Source: Orientallactaga sibirica (lineage: Eukaryota; Chordata; Mammalia; Rodentia; Dipodidae). From it: DNA of 64,000 nucleotides. The stretch lies in assembly GCA_036365145.1 (NCBI GenBank), contig JAEOAD010001753.1, positions 178,088 to 242,087 on the forward strand. The letters run 5' to 3'. Position 1 is the stretch's first letter. The number at the start of each line of letters is the position of its first letter. The position numbers were made by a program, and so were the translations under genes. Below the pieces are notes generated by a model. That model was given only the letters and a program-made list of their open reading frames with translations, was not told where the DNA came from and ran no database searches. Of the stretch, positions 10,782 to 21,581 are shown in pieces.

Positions 10782-11075
10782 TGCATGCCCCAGAGTACAT
10801 GTGGAGGTCTGAGGACAACTTCCACTTTGCTTGACACAGGGTTTCACTTGTTTTATTGGTTATGCTCTTTGTTTGTTTGTTTGTTTTTTTCTGCTTCATG
10901 GGCACCATTCTCGCTGGCTGCAAGCTTCTCGGTTCTCCTGGCTCCATTTCTCATTGACTTGGAGTGGGTATGCTGTGTGCACGTGCCTTTATGTGGATGG
11001 TGGGGAATTGAACAGGAACTGTTAAGTTTGCAAGTTAATTCCTTTAAATATCTCCTTAGATCCTTCATTTGATAT
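10782..11075 (-). repeat. Possible B2/B3-like SINE, antisense
   Basis: CATGTGGAGGTCTGAGGACAA and the later GGGGAATTGAACAGG segment follow the order of antisense rodent B2/B3-type SINEs. It is strongly diverged. Confidence 0.4.
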
Positions 11076-11520
11076 GTGGGTGTGAGATGTACTGACCTTC
11101 CTGAAATGGCACATATCAAACTTCCCCGAACAAGGATGTTTTCTGTGATATAGGAAACAAGGTGGCCTGAATCACGCAGCCCAAATATGAGACACAGGCA
11201 GGGTGGCCTAGGACCTACATGAAGATCATATGTATGATGTGGCTTCCCAGCCTCCTGGACAGGAGAAAGGAGACAGCCATTGGGTAGAGCTCCAAAGACA
11301 AACAAACTCATCACCCCATTTCTCAGAGTGAGGACATCCTGAGAAGCTGGGCCCTGGGTTTCTACTCTGGAGATGGGACTCTGTGTTAGCAATAGGATCT
11401 GAAAAACCAGGCACTGGATGTGGAATGTGTGGAATTCAGACGCCCAGGATAGAAGTAGGTAGGTGTGGTCTTCCTTATAAGAAGCAGAGGCACATGCCTT
11501 GTGCTGGAAGAGTGACCATA

Positions 11521-11674
11521 ATTTTTTTGTTGTTTTTTTCAAGGTAGGGTCTCACTCTAACCCAGGATGACCTGGAATTGACTGTCATCTCAGGGTGGCT
11601 CGAATTCATGGCAATAGTCCTACCTCTGCCTCCCAAGTGTTGTAATTAAAGGCGTGCACTATCATGCCCAGCTT
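11521..11674 (-). repeat. B1 SINE, antisense
   Basis: T-rich tail, AGGTAGGGTCTCACTCTA, and AAAGGCGTGCACTATCATGC at the right end are antisense B1. Confidence 0.88.
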
Positions 11675-12983
11675 TGAGTGACCATTCTGAAAACAACTTC
11701 CCCATTCTGGAAATTGTTGCTGGGTTGGTTCTCAGAACTGTTTCTGGTCATCATGGTGATGGGGAGGAAGGAATAACCAGGTGGAGAAGCAGGGAGCCAA
11801 GCTTACACAGCCTTGGTACCAGGGACAATGTTCAGGGCTCTGATGCATCTATCTCTTGAGGGTCTAATGCATGAGACACTGGCTTTGTGTATGAAGTCTG
11901 TGTTCCTTCATTTCCCTCTCACACCACTGACTGGTGACTTCAGAATCTCCTGACTTTTCTTCCCACAACTGTCATCTGTACCAGTCACCCTGTGTTTCTG
12001 AAACCAGAGTTCTCTCTTTGATACTTATACTTTCCGAGGCAAGTGTGCAAAGACAGGAATTCAACCTTGAACCTATGCTGTATTGAGAGAGTTGGAAATT
12101 TGGCATAAGAAAGGTTTCTTAGAGATATCGTATATTTCATCTATAGCTAACACTTAATGAAGGATGGGAAAGAAAGGCAATCATTTCAAATTTTATTTGT
12201 TGATAATCATTCATGATTCTGTGATTTGAGGTGTTAATGGGTCCATATGTCTCCTTGTGGACTTATGGATTCTTCTCTCCATGAAGTGAGGGTTTCATGT
12301 ACATGAAAGCCAGTAGCCCTTGCATTCCTCTGAATCTCTGTTTAGATTACAACTAGATCAAAAGTTTATCTAAAACATGTCTCTATTTTCCCCTTATTAC
12401 TGTTATCAGTAAGATGTGAAAAAGTGGGTGGTCCAGCCCACTCTGAGCCCTGAAATTCTTCTACACTGTGACCTGTGTTTTCTTGCCTGTTTCATCAGAT
12501 TGAGGCTCGGACCTGTCTTTCAGTTATTCACTTGGTGGCCACTTGCAGTTCTCCAGCTCCTTCCCTGACAGAATTAAACCAAAGTCACCTCATGTCTCCA
12601 ATTTCCACGTAGCCCCTGTGCTTCTCCCTGAACTGGTCTGGTAATATCAGAAAAATGGTACAGACTGTGTTGCTGTTGTTGATCTCAGGAGGAATTAGTT
12701 TGTTTTAACCATTCCACAGAAATTTTGTGATGTCAGGGGTCTGTTTTTATTATTTAATTAAGGGTGGGGCATATAGTGCTGCACCTGACCTTGTGGGTGG
12801 GTACAGGGATGTTGCTGAGCACCCTGCAGTTTCCATGTCATTTTCAAAACTAAGTCTATCTGACTCAAACTGTCAATAGGTTGATGAGAACGTCAAGTGC
12901 AGTGGTATGGACATGTGAAAGAACCTGAAACTCTCAGGGGAGAATTGGAGCTGAATTTTCATTTTGATTTGTTTTTTTAATAT
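11675..12983. other. Unassigned sequence
   Basis: About 1.3 kb in which I recognise no coding exon, RNA gene or interspersed repeat. It may be unique intronic DNA. Confidence 0.4.
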
Positions 12984-13450
12984 TGTGGTGTTGGGATGTC
13001 AAACCCCAGTTCTTACCTCGATATACTTTATTCTGAGACAAATCTGAGAGCTGAAGGCCTGGGAATGTTAGGGTCTGCAAATTGCTGAAGGGAGACTCAG
13101 ACTCATATGGCATGTAAAAACATATATCGTTTATTGTGCAGAGAATTCCAGCATGCGGGTCCACCATTTGCACTAGATGGTGACCCCAAGATAAGCTCTC
13201 TGGCCCTTTTAAAGGCAGCTAAACAGAAACCTCTAATATAATTGGCTAATTTGACCAATATAGTACTTGTGCACTCCTGACAGGTTATAATTCCATGTGC
13301 ATGGGCTAAGGGAGGCTAAGGGAGAGGGGCTCTAAGGAAGGTAGTTTCCTAAGGTGGCCAGTTAAGTGGCCAGTAAGCATATCACATTCTTTTACTTTTG
13401 ATTGGCTTAGGCCAAGAAAGGGGGAATGGCCTCAGACATCTTTGAAACCT
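12984..13450 (-). mobile_element. Class I ERV LTR, antisense (upper end uncertain)
   Basis: On the - strand this reads as an LTR. It has ATTGGTCA/CCAAT-type motifs, a TATA-like TTTAAAAGGG, the polyadenylation signal AATAAA within CACAATAAACGA (about 13,130), and a CA terminus whose complement TGTGGTGTTGG starts at 12,984. It lies on the 3' side of ERV remnants at 13.8-14.9 kb in the same orientation and is probably their 3' LTR. I cannot place its U3 start exactly. Confidence 0.6.
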
Positions 13451-13644
13451 TCCAGGAAATGACTTGTTTCTTTGTTCTGTTCTCTCAGAATTTAGTTCAA
13501 GCTTTTTGAGAAATTGAAACTTAGGCCTAACTAGGAAATACCTTATTGAAGCCTGTTATGGTGTTGGTTTGACTCAGGAACAGGTCTAGGTTACATCAAA
13601 TATGATGTTTCAACATGCTAAAAGTTTCAGAATTTTTTGGTTCA

Positions 13645-13760
13645 TTTCTTAAGCCTGGTCTTACTCTTGCCTGGCTGACCTGGAACTCAATCTGTCAACC
13701 AACATAGCCTCAAAGTCACAGTGATCTTCCTACTTTAGCCTCTTTTAAGGCATTGAGGAA
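13645..13760 (-). repeat. Old B1 SINE, antisense
   Basis: GGCTGACCTGGAACTC followed by diverged antisense B1 sequence. Confidence 0.5.
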
Positions 13761-13769
13761 TTTTAGCAG

Positions 13770-14900
13770 TGTGTGCAACACAGATTTCATGGGAGGGACT
13801 ACATAGGAGAAGGTCATCTATGTACTGCAAGAGATGACTGGAATGGAGGCTTAGGGATGAGAGATCTCATTAGGGGCCTGGCCAAAGTTGTGGGGACTGT
13901 CCCTAAAACCTTGTGACAGTTCGGTCCAGGTGAGTTGCTGAGCTAAAACATTGTCTGGGTCCTCCTAAGTAAAAGCAAAAAGAGGATGTGTGCCCCAGTG
14001 TAGGGGGATGGTAAGACATCATCTTTAAGATCTAGGATGGTAAAGTTGGTTGCAGTTGCAGTAAGTGAGATAGAGGACTGGGTATGTGGGTAAGGAGAGT
14101 GTAAGTGTTAGGGATGACTGGTATTGGTCTAGGAGGTGGGGTTACATAGGTGTGAGGATTTTTAAAATCAACACAGACAGGCTTATGGTATTGAGTAATT
14201 GAAGGCTGTTCAATGTCCCAAACTGAGGGCATAATGGCAGCAGGGGGAAAGGGGTGGGTTTGGATTCGAGAGGTGCTTCCATGTAGGTTCAACTGGAGAT
14301 TTAAAACATGGTTATTGTATTGAATGTGGGAATGTAGACTGAGACTTTGAATTTTGACATGACACCCTCCCAAGGAGAGGCATAGGGCATTCAGGGATGA
14401 CTAAGTAAGAGTGAGTAATCTTAAGGCTCCAAATTGGCAAGATAAAGGAGGGGTAGTTCTGGAATTGGAAGGGACACCTGAGACCTCTATGACCATCATG
14501 TTAGTCCTTACTGTTGCCCCTTTGCAGGAAGTGAGAAGCAATATGGAGGCCCCACTGTCCAGGACAAAAGAGACTTTGTGCCCAGCCACCATCCCAATCA
14601 CCCTTGGGTCAATGGATGAGTTGGGATTCCCAACTGGGGTGGATGAACCTGGGTCCCTTCATTATACCAACTGCAGAGTGGGAGTTGGGGTAGGTATTGG
14701 GTGCCCTATGGGGGCTCCAGGGTGTCCATGATGGCAGTCCCATTTCCAATGACCTCACTGTCCATAGGTAGAGCAAGCTTTTGTGGTGGCCTGGATTTAA
14801 AGGCAGGCCCTAACCCAGTGTCCTGGCTGGTTACACCTGAAGCAGGTCCCAGATATCTTTCTTCCATTGCAGGTTTTATTATCGTGTGATAGGCTTGAAA
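13770..14900 (-). pseudogene. Class I ERV remnant: gag NC, protease and RT pieces
   Basis: Three retroviral signatures occur in the right order on the - strand. A CCHC zinc knuckle (CFRCNQPGHWVRAC) lies at 14,803-14,844. A retropepsin active site Asp-Ser-Gly lies at 14,551-14,559, followed by the flap-side LVIPECPMPLLGR at about 14,360-14,400. A reverse-transcriptase YIDD box with LLLCS after it lies at 13,813-13,824. The frame is broken in several places and long parts of pol and all of env are missing. The Gag-Pro-Pol order and motifs fit an RTVL-H/ERV1-like class I element rather than the better-preserved provirus at 18.7-27.8 kb. Confidence 0.8.
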
Positions 14901-14949
14901 GCAGGTGGCTATTGAGAACAGAGGCTAAGAGTTGGTATTTTGTTCATCT

Positions 14950-15500
14950 CTATTTTCCTCTCACTTGGCCTCATCTTCCCTGTTGTTTAGTCTTCAACTA
15001 TTTGTCTTGTTGTTGGGGTCCACTTGCTATTGATTTCAAGCATTAGCTTTCTGAAATCTAATATAAGATATAAGAAATCATCTCATTTTGTGGTATTTTT
15101 GGTGAAGGTTTCCTTTGGAGCCTAGAATCTGATTATTTTTGAACAGGTTCTATGTGTAGCTGAGAACAATGTGTATTCCCTTTTTATTGAACACAATGTT
15201 GTGTACATATTTGTTCTGTACAGTTGATCTGTGGTTTAATTTCTTTGTTATGATTCTTTGTTGATTGGCAATTTGAAAGAGCTACACCAGGTTGTGAATG
15301 GCTCATGTTTGTTTTGTATGATGATTTCTATTCACTCTGTTTTTGTGCAATATTGCTTGATAAGTGTGTTTGTTTGAGACAACAGGTTGTTGGGTCTTGT
15401 TTCTCAGTCACATCAGCTATACTGCTTCATTTATTTGGTCAATTTAAAGTTATTATTAAGAAGATGTTGCCACTTGTGATAAGTTAGTTGAAATTTGCAT
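14950..15500 (-). repeat. Old L1 fragment, antisense
   Basis: Diverged phrases (CTATGTGTAGCTGAGAACA and the AT-rich text after it) resemble antisense ancient L1 sequence. No intact frame remains. Confidence 0.4.
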
Positions 15501-15701
15501 TAGCAGTCTGTCTCAGTGGCAAAGCCATTCTAATCTTTTTTAACTATATCAATCTAGTCACTAAGAAGCAGCATCTGTTTTTAAGTGAAGTCTACCACAT
15601 AATCATGCTCACAATGTTAATCACCTGATGTCCTTCATTGACTATTAAAAATGTAATGTATAACTTCGCTTTGTTCTTAACAAGAAATTTAAATTATCAT
15701 C

Positions 15702-16077
15702 TGTCACAGTCAGCTCCACATTGCTGGGATGAATCTTTAAACCAGAAACAGTTCATGAGAAGAACAGGATTTATTGAAGCTTACAGTTCCAAGGGAAGTT
15801 CCCTCATGGCAGAAGAAGCTGGCCCCCTTTCATAGGTCCATGCTGAGGGAAATACCACCAGGAACACCACAAGCAAAAACAATCAAGGAACCTGAGGGAG
15901 AGCTCAAGCACTCTGCACATCTTTACACTATATTTCAGATCCACTCGCAAACATACCTTAGGGCTGGACCCTAGGATATGCCCACAGTGACACCTCTTTC
16001 AGCCAGGTATCTTTAAGTACAAGAAGCTTTAATAAAAATCAATCTGTTGGGGGATATCCATTAAAACTGCTACAACA
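15702..16077 (-). mobile_element. MaLR-type (ORR1/MT-like) solo LTR, antisense
   Basis: On the - strand the element starts TGTTGTAGCAGTTTTAA, ends in GACTGTGACA, and has AATAAA within TTCAATAAATCC near its 3' end. Its length (376 bp) and start fit a MaLR LTR. No clear 5-bp target duplication remains. Confidence 0.55.
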
Positions 16078-16082
16078 TCTTT

Positions 16083-16262
16083 GGAGGTTCAGGAGATTGC
16101 TCAGGACTTAAAAGTGCTTGCCTGCCACACCTGCCAATCTCAGCTCCCTTCCGTAGATGTAAAGCATGAAACACGTGGCAAATGCATTCTGTATTCACTT
16201 GCAGTAGCAAGAGTCCCTGGTGTTCCCATCTATACAAGTGCATATGCATGCAGATGATTAAT
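16083..16262 (+). repeat. Old tRNA-derived SINE
   Basis: GGAGATTGCTCAGGACTTAA and the following text align by eye with the tRNA-SINE body, heavily substituted. Confidence 0.5.
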
Positions 16263-17145
16263 TAATTTATACACTTTTTTAGTTAGCATCTTTTCACAGA
16301 TTTTTGAAGTTAGATAATTGACATAATTATTTATTATTATTTATAAGGATTTTTTTCTGAGTGTGGAACATGTATTGTTTATGTACATATTTGGGTAGCT
16401 GTGCATTCCCCATGCACACGTAGTTGTAGGTCAGAGAAAGAATAGGGTGTCCACATCTATTGTTTTTGTGCTCCTGATTATCTCTCATTAAACCTGGAGC
16501 TTGTGAGGTTTTAGTTAGACTAGCTGATCAGTGAGCACCCATGGTCCTTCTGTCTATGATCCCCTCAATACTGGGGCAACAAGTATATGTGATATTGCCT
16601 CATTGTTTAAATTTAGGTTTTCATGCTTGTGCAGTATGAGCTTTTCATGAGGGACAATATACATCCTCAGCTTCCCTTAGTCTTAAATATGTCTTAGAGA
16701 GGTCCAACCAGTTGAAATAAAATAGAACATTCATATATCAAAGATTCAACAATGAATTTATACATCATTGAGATGAGCTATTGTAGAGTTTCATTAAAAT
16801 AATATATGAAAACATGAGCCTTGTAATAGAGACTTAGGTAAATGTCTTCCTATGTAAAAGGTAGCCTGTAGAGAACAGATGCCCTTTCAAATGGAAATTC
16901 CTTTTTCCATGAGTTTTGAAATAGTCAACTAAAATTTTTAGTTACATTTTGGAAAGCTACCTACACACATCCTTTTAATATAACTCATTTTAAATTAAAT
17001 GCAGATCTCCAGTGATTTGAGTAGAAAAATAATATCTCTTGATATTCTGAAGTCTTCTATTCATGTTTAACAGCTAACAGTCAGCAGGTTTCCCAAATAT
17101 GGGATATTTAAAATGTTGAGTGTTACTGGGCCATCAAAGAAGTGG
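16263..17145. other. Unassigned AT-rich sequence
   Basis: No gene or recognised repeat. Confidence 0.4.
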
Positions 17146-17292
17146 GCTGGGGAGTGGTCAAAGGCACTTGCTTGCAAAGCCTGATGCACTTTAGAGACTG
17201 AAGTAGCAAGATTCTTATGAATTTGTGATGCAGAATGAGTTACATTTCAGCCTGGGCTCAAGTGAGACCCTGCTTCATAAAAAGCCAAAAAG
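17146..17292 (+). repeat. Composite SINE (tRNA head joined to B1 tail)
   Basis: The first about 45 bases (GGGCTGGGGAGTGGTCAAAG, CTTGCAAAGCC) resemble the tRNA-derived SINE head, and the rest (CAGCCTGGGCTCAAGTGAGA) is B1. Dimeric tRNA-B1 families such as B4/ID_B1 have this layout. Confidence 0.5.
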
Positions 17293-17477
17293 AAACTGAA
17301 AATTTTCTTTGATAAAATACATAAATCTTGAGACATAATAGGAGGGTGTAAATGATAACTGGACCTCTCTGTGACACAAAGCAGATTCTGGTGCCAGAAA
17401 CCTTACTGAATTGTCTCTGCAAGGGCACATGCCTGTAATTTTTTGTATGAATCCCCAGACTTATTGAGGCTTTTCTT

Positions 17478-17492
17478 ATTTGAGAGAGAGAG

Positions 17493-17534
<42 letters not shown>

Positions 17535-17694
17535 ATGGAGAGAGTGGGCATGCCAGGGCCTCTAGCCACTGCAAATGAACTCCAGATATATGCGCCTCCT
17601 TGTGCATCTGGCTTATGTGGGTCCTTGAGAATTGAATCAGGATCCATTGACTTTTCAGGCAAATGCCTTAATGGCTAAGCCATCTCTCCAGCCC
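17478..17694 (-). repeat. tRNA-derived SINE, antisense
   Basis: A long GA-repeat tail region (17,485-17,545) is followed by the antisense body and GCTAAGCCATCTCTCCAGCC at the right end. Confidence 0.9.
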
Positions 17695-17699
17695 CATAG

Positions 17700-18540
17700 A
17701 AGCTTTTTGAACCTCCCACAAGACCTCAGAGACTCCTGAAGGGATTAAAAAATTAGTTAATCAAAATTAATACTTTCTGTTCCTTATCTAAACAAGAGTT
17801 TGACTTTTATATTTTCTGGCATTCAAATGGTAATATACTTTCTTATATGAATATAGAATGTAATATTACATCATATTTGTTTCATGTAGAAGTGTATGTA
17901 ACAGAACTAATCTATCAAAAGGTGACCCTGCATTGTCTTTTGGACGTCTTGCACTTTTGCCGATCTGCAGATTGAAAAAATTTTCAATTCTTGCAAATTG
18001 TAGCTTTCTGGTCATCAGAACAATTATTTCTAATCTCTCAAAATTCCTTTTTACCTTTTCTTTTTTTTTTGGTCAGGCACACCAATTAGCCTCTGTTTCA
18101 ACTTGAAGACTTATTTTAATCTTCTGGACCTATGTGATCAGCATGAATACTGATAATTCTGCACTCTTCTAAACCTAAGGGCCAAGATGTAATCTCAAGT
18201 TTATGGCTGAGAACTCCCTGCTTTCCTCATCTTTGCCATTCTTTTTTCTTCTTATCCAGTTTTCATTACTTGACTAAGACCCATTGTGATTGTTCCATTC
18301 AGGGAAACTTTCAGTTAAAACCTTGTCTCCTTGCAAGCTCTGCTGTACATGCCCTTTGCAGAGCAGTTGTCTGCCTATTCAGAGTCTATTTTGGTGAGGT
18401 GTATGTGTATAAGGAAGATGCATGTCAAAGAAGAGAGGAAATCTCTCAGTGAACCTGAAGATGTTTCTTCTAGTCAGATTGGTAGACAACTATGTTGTAG
18501 TGATTATCTTGTTTCCAAACTGTCAGCACTGGGGTCACAG
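17700..18540. other. Unassigned sequence
   Basis: No recognised gene or repeat. The left flank of the provirus begins after it. Confidence 0.4.
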
Positions 18541-18544
18541 GAAT

Positions 18545-18648
18545 GTGTGACCATGGCTGCCTTTTATGTGGGTGTCAGTATTTAACTCAAGCCCTCATGT
18601 TTGTATGTACAGCACTCTTACCTGTTGAGCCCTTTCCCAGTACCTACC
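18545..18648 (-). repeat. Old SINE fragment, antisense
   Basis: Weak match in order to the antisense tRNA-SINE (TTATGTGGGTG at the start and GAGCCCTTTCCCAGT at the end). The provirus integrated right after it. Confidence 0.35.
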
Positions 18649-18655
18649 CTGTTTT

Positions 18656-19396
18656 TGAAAGACCCCCAATAGCGGGAACCTTCCACGCTCAGGCTGGGAT
18701 AGGTGACACCCCAAATCACCACGAGAAACGGTCTTGATGCAAACAGCAAGAGGACTTTATTCCAGCACGCTGGGGCCCCCAGCCATACACCACGTGGGTG
18801 AAGAGGATTGTGGACCCCGAATGCAGGGTTAAGGCAGTTTTTATAGGGTTTACAACAAAGCTCATACATCGTGTACCAATCATTTCAAAACATCAGAAGC
18901 CCGTGCTGTGCTGACCAATCCATTTGTAATGCACCACAGTTCTTAGACCAATTATTTCAAATTGCTCAAGCCTGCACATGGTAGACCAATCATGTTGTAA
19001 CACACCCAGGTTCCTCCCTACAGCCCTAGAGGTCTGTGGCCTCTTGGGTGGGGGTGACGAATTGTGGTCAGAGCTGGTCATTGGACTTGGGCTGAGCTGG
19101 GTGTTCCCCTGTACATTCTTTTCGATCCATGGCGCAAGCAGCTATTTACAGAAGCCAAATAAGTGGTTATTTATCTTATTTCCTGGTATTCACTGGGTTA
19201 GGGTCTCGTATTCATGAGCCTAGCCTACATTCTTTTGCCCAATTTCATATAGAAACCGGTTTCTGAAAGAGCAAGGAATGTGACCTTTTACCCATTTACT
19301 GGCAGCAAAGCAAGTTCCCTTTTATTGGCAGCAGGGAGGTTCTGGAATCTGAGGTATTCAAGGTTGGGGTCTGAGAAGGGTCAGGCTATCCTTTCA
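18656..19396 (-). repeat. 3' LTR of the provirus
   Basis: On the - strand it opens TGAAAGGATAGCC right after the polypurine tract and ends GGGTCTTTCA at the host junction. TATAAAAA lies at 18,838-18,845 and AATAAA at 18,756-18,761. The length equals that of the 5' LTR exactly. Confidence 0.96.
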
Positions 19397-19398
19397 TT

Positions 19399-19412
19399 CC
19401 CCACTTTTTCTC
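19399..19412 (-). other. Polypurine tract of the provirus
   Basis: GAGAAAAAGTGGGG on the - strand, followed by AA and then the LTR start TG. This is the usual plus-strand primer site of gammaretroviruses. Confidence 0.92.
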
Positions 19413-19430
19413 TTGTTATTAGTTCTAATC

Positions 19431-21581
19431 CTAGAACTGGGAGTTAGTTTCTTCCCGGTGGGTTGGGATACTCTTGTATTGTTGTCTAAGCACAATGAGT
19501 TGGACTGCACTCACTCGTGCCCTAACAAAAGCAATAAACTTGTTAATTATGCAGGGCCCAACTGTAAGCAACAGGAGTAAAATCATTAAGGGTCCCATCA
19601 GAGCAGAAAGCAAGTCATCCAGGGAGACTTGCTGAACCATCCCTCAAACCATCCTTGGTTAGCTTCTCTCTCCCTTCGTCGTTTTTCTAGCCTTTCCCTG
19701 AGCTTACTCATGGACTCTCTGATAGCTCCTGAATGATCTACATAAAAGCAGCATTTTTCCCTTAAGGCTGCACATAACCCACCTTCCTTAAGGAACAACA
19801 GGTCTAATCCCCTCCGATTCTGTAGGACCACCTCAGATAAAGAAGTCAGAGATTCTTCTAAGTTGCTTATAGATTTTTCTAGGGCTTGGAGATCTTCAGT
19901 CATGGCAGCATTCAGTTCACCAAGTCCCTTTTCTAATTGTTGTGGCCCCATGATCAGGGCTGTAGTTCCTGTTCCTACACCTGCAGCTACTCCCAGCCCA
20001 AGCATGACTGCCAAGGTGAGGGTTGCGGGTTCTCTTTTAGAGCGGGTGAGTCGGTAATCATATTCATTTATAATTACCTCCTCAGGGTGGTAGTAAACCC
20101 GAGGGACGAGTTGGACCATGACACAGAAATGGTTAGATTGATCAAAGGCTGAAGTAGAGACACAAGGCATTAGTCCAGTATTGCACGCCCACCATCGATT
20201 ATCCCCTGGTACCAGGTACTTATTGGGCTCTGCTTTGTCAAGAGTTACAGTAGAGTTGCAAAGATGTTGGTGGGTCAGGGGTACCTTACCTATACAGAGT
20301 CCCCTCCCTGATACTTCAGTTAGAGTAAGCTTATTCTTGGACCCCCAGGGGCATCGTCCTGCAGAATGGGCAGAAATGTTGAAAGTACCTGTCATTGCCA
20401 GGCCTTCGTAATAAGGGGGGCCTGAAGACAGACAAAGCCAGCAGGAGGAGGTGGCTCCTGGGTTAGTGGCATTGAGGGCCTGAAAGGCACCCTGCACTAG
20501 GTTGAATAATCTTTGTCCCATGTGCCCTGGGGGCAGGCGAGTCCCAGTGGGAACTATTGGGGGTTCTGGGACTATACTGCCAGTAATGGGTTTAAGGGCT
20601 GGTTTCTGGGGAGGTGGAGGCAGCAGCGGCAATGGGGCTGGAGGGCCTTGCTCAGCCAGGACTGGATTTGGCCCTATGGGTAAAGGTGATAGGCTTTCTA
20701 TTTTTAGCCTTATGGTCAGGAGGAGGCCTGTGTCTGTGCCAGATAAGTATAGTCATAATCCCCATTGCCTTCCCTTAATCCAATCTCTAGTCATTTTTCC
20801 AGGCTCAGTAAAAGTGATGTTCAGGGGGTTACATTCAAACCTTGTGCAGGGCCCATCACCATACCAGACCCCGGGTCTACAGTGGCGGCCACCTGGACTA
20901 ATGGGGCTTGCACAGAGCCTCGTGGCTTCCCAGTTCCCCATGCATTGGGATCTCTGGAGGCCAGGAGTCTCTTTTTTATTGGGGAATGCCCGATTCAGAG
21001 TAATGACATCCCAATTGGATTTGGGCTTCCAGTAGGTAGTTCCAGTTGTTTCACATCCCCAATTTTTACAAAAGTATTGACCTGCCCCCCCCCGCATTTG
21101 ACAATTGTACCGCGATCCCTTCCATTTTGGGGACGGATATAGAAATCTTGTTTTCGGAGCTCTGCTCTGAGTTGTGGGTGACCACAGCCTATTCCTTCCC
21201 CTATTCCTTCGGGCGCACAGGGGCAGCTCCCAGATAGGCATACTGGGATACTCTGCCACTGATTGGGATCTACCTCAGGTATGTCCCAGGTTTCTAAGCC
21301 TGCCGCTAGTTGGCAGAGATCTGGGTGCAGTGATGGCCACCAGGTCCAGGGGGGTCCTCTTTGGAGACACTCCATATTACATCTCCAGTCTGGGAGATCA
21401 CCTGCCAAGTTAGTTTCCGGGGAGCGTGGGGGTTAGCAGAGTCACTTAGCTGCAGGAGCAGTGTCCATACGACGAAGCTTAAGTTTAAGGGGGTTGTTGG
21501 TCTTTTCGGCTCTCCGTTCTGGGTCCGGTGGTGGAGCAGGCTTAACATGGGAGGCATGTATCCAAGTGGGGATTCCTTCAA
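19431..21581 (-). pseudogene. Provirus env (surface and transmembrane subunits), frameshifted
   Basis: The start side (21,581 downward) overlaps the end of pol in another frame and contains a hydrophobic signal-like stretch. Frame changes follow near 21,340, in the surface subunit near 21,070, and near 20,755. The best open part, 20,632-19,598, covers the end of SU and most of TM. It holds a CWLC motif (residues 64-67) of the type that links SU to TM, and a proline-rich start. A furin-like RSKR lies at 197-200 with a hydrophobic fusion-peptide region after it, the conserved immunosuppressive-type segment at about 270-286, and CX6CC at 287-295. A final frameshift near 19,610 puts the membrane anchor and tail (19,640-19,431) in another frame. 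It cannot encode a full Env as it stands. Confidence 0.93.

Noticed and set aside
19863..21413. Several + strand frames of 60-177 codons across the provirus
   Set aside because: All are antisense shadows of the proviral env and pol on the - strand.
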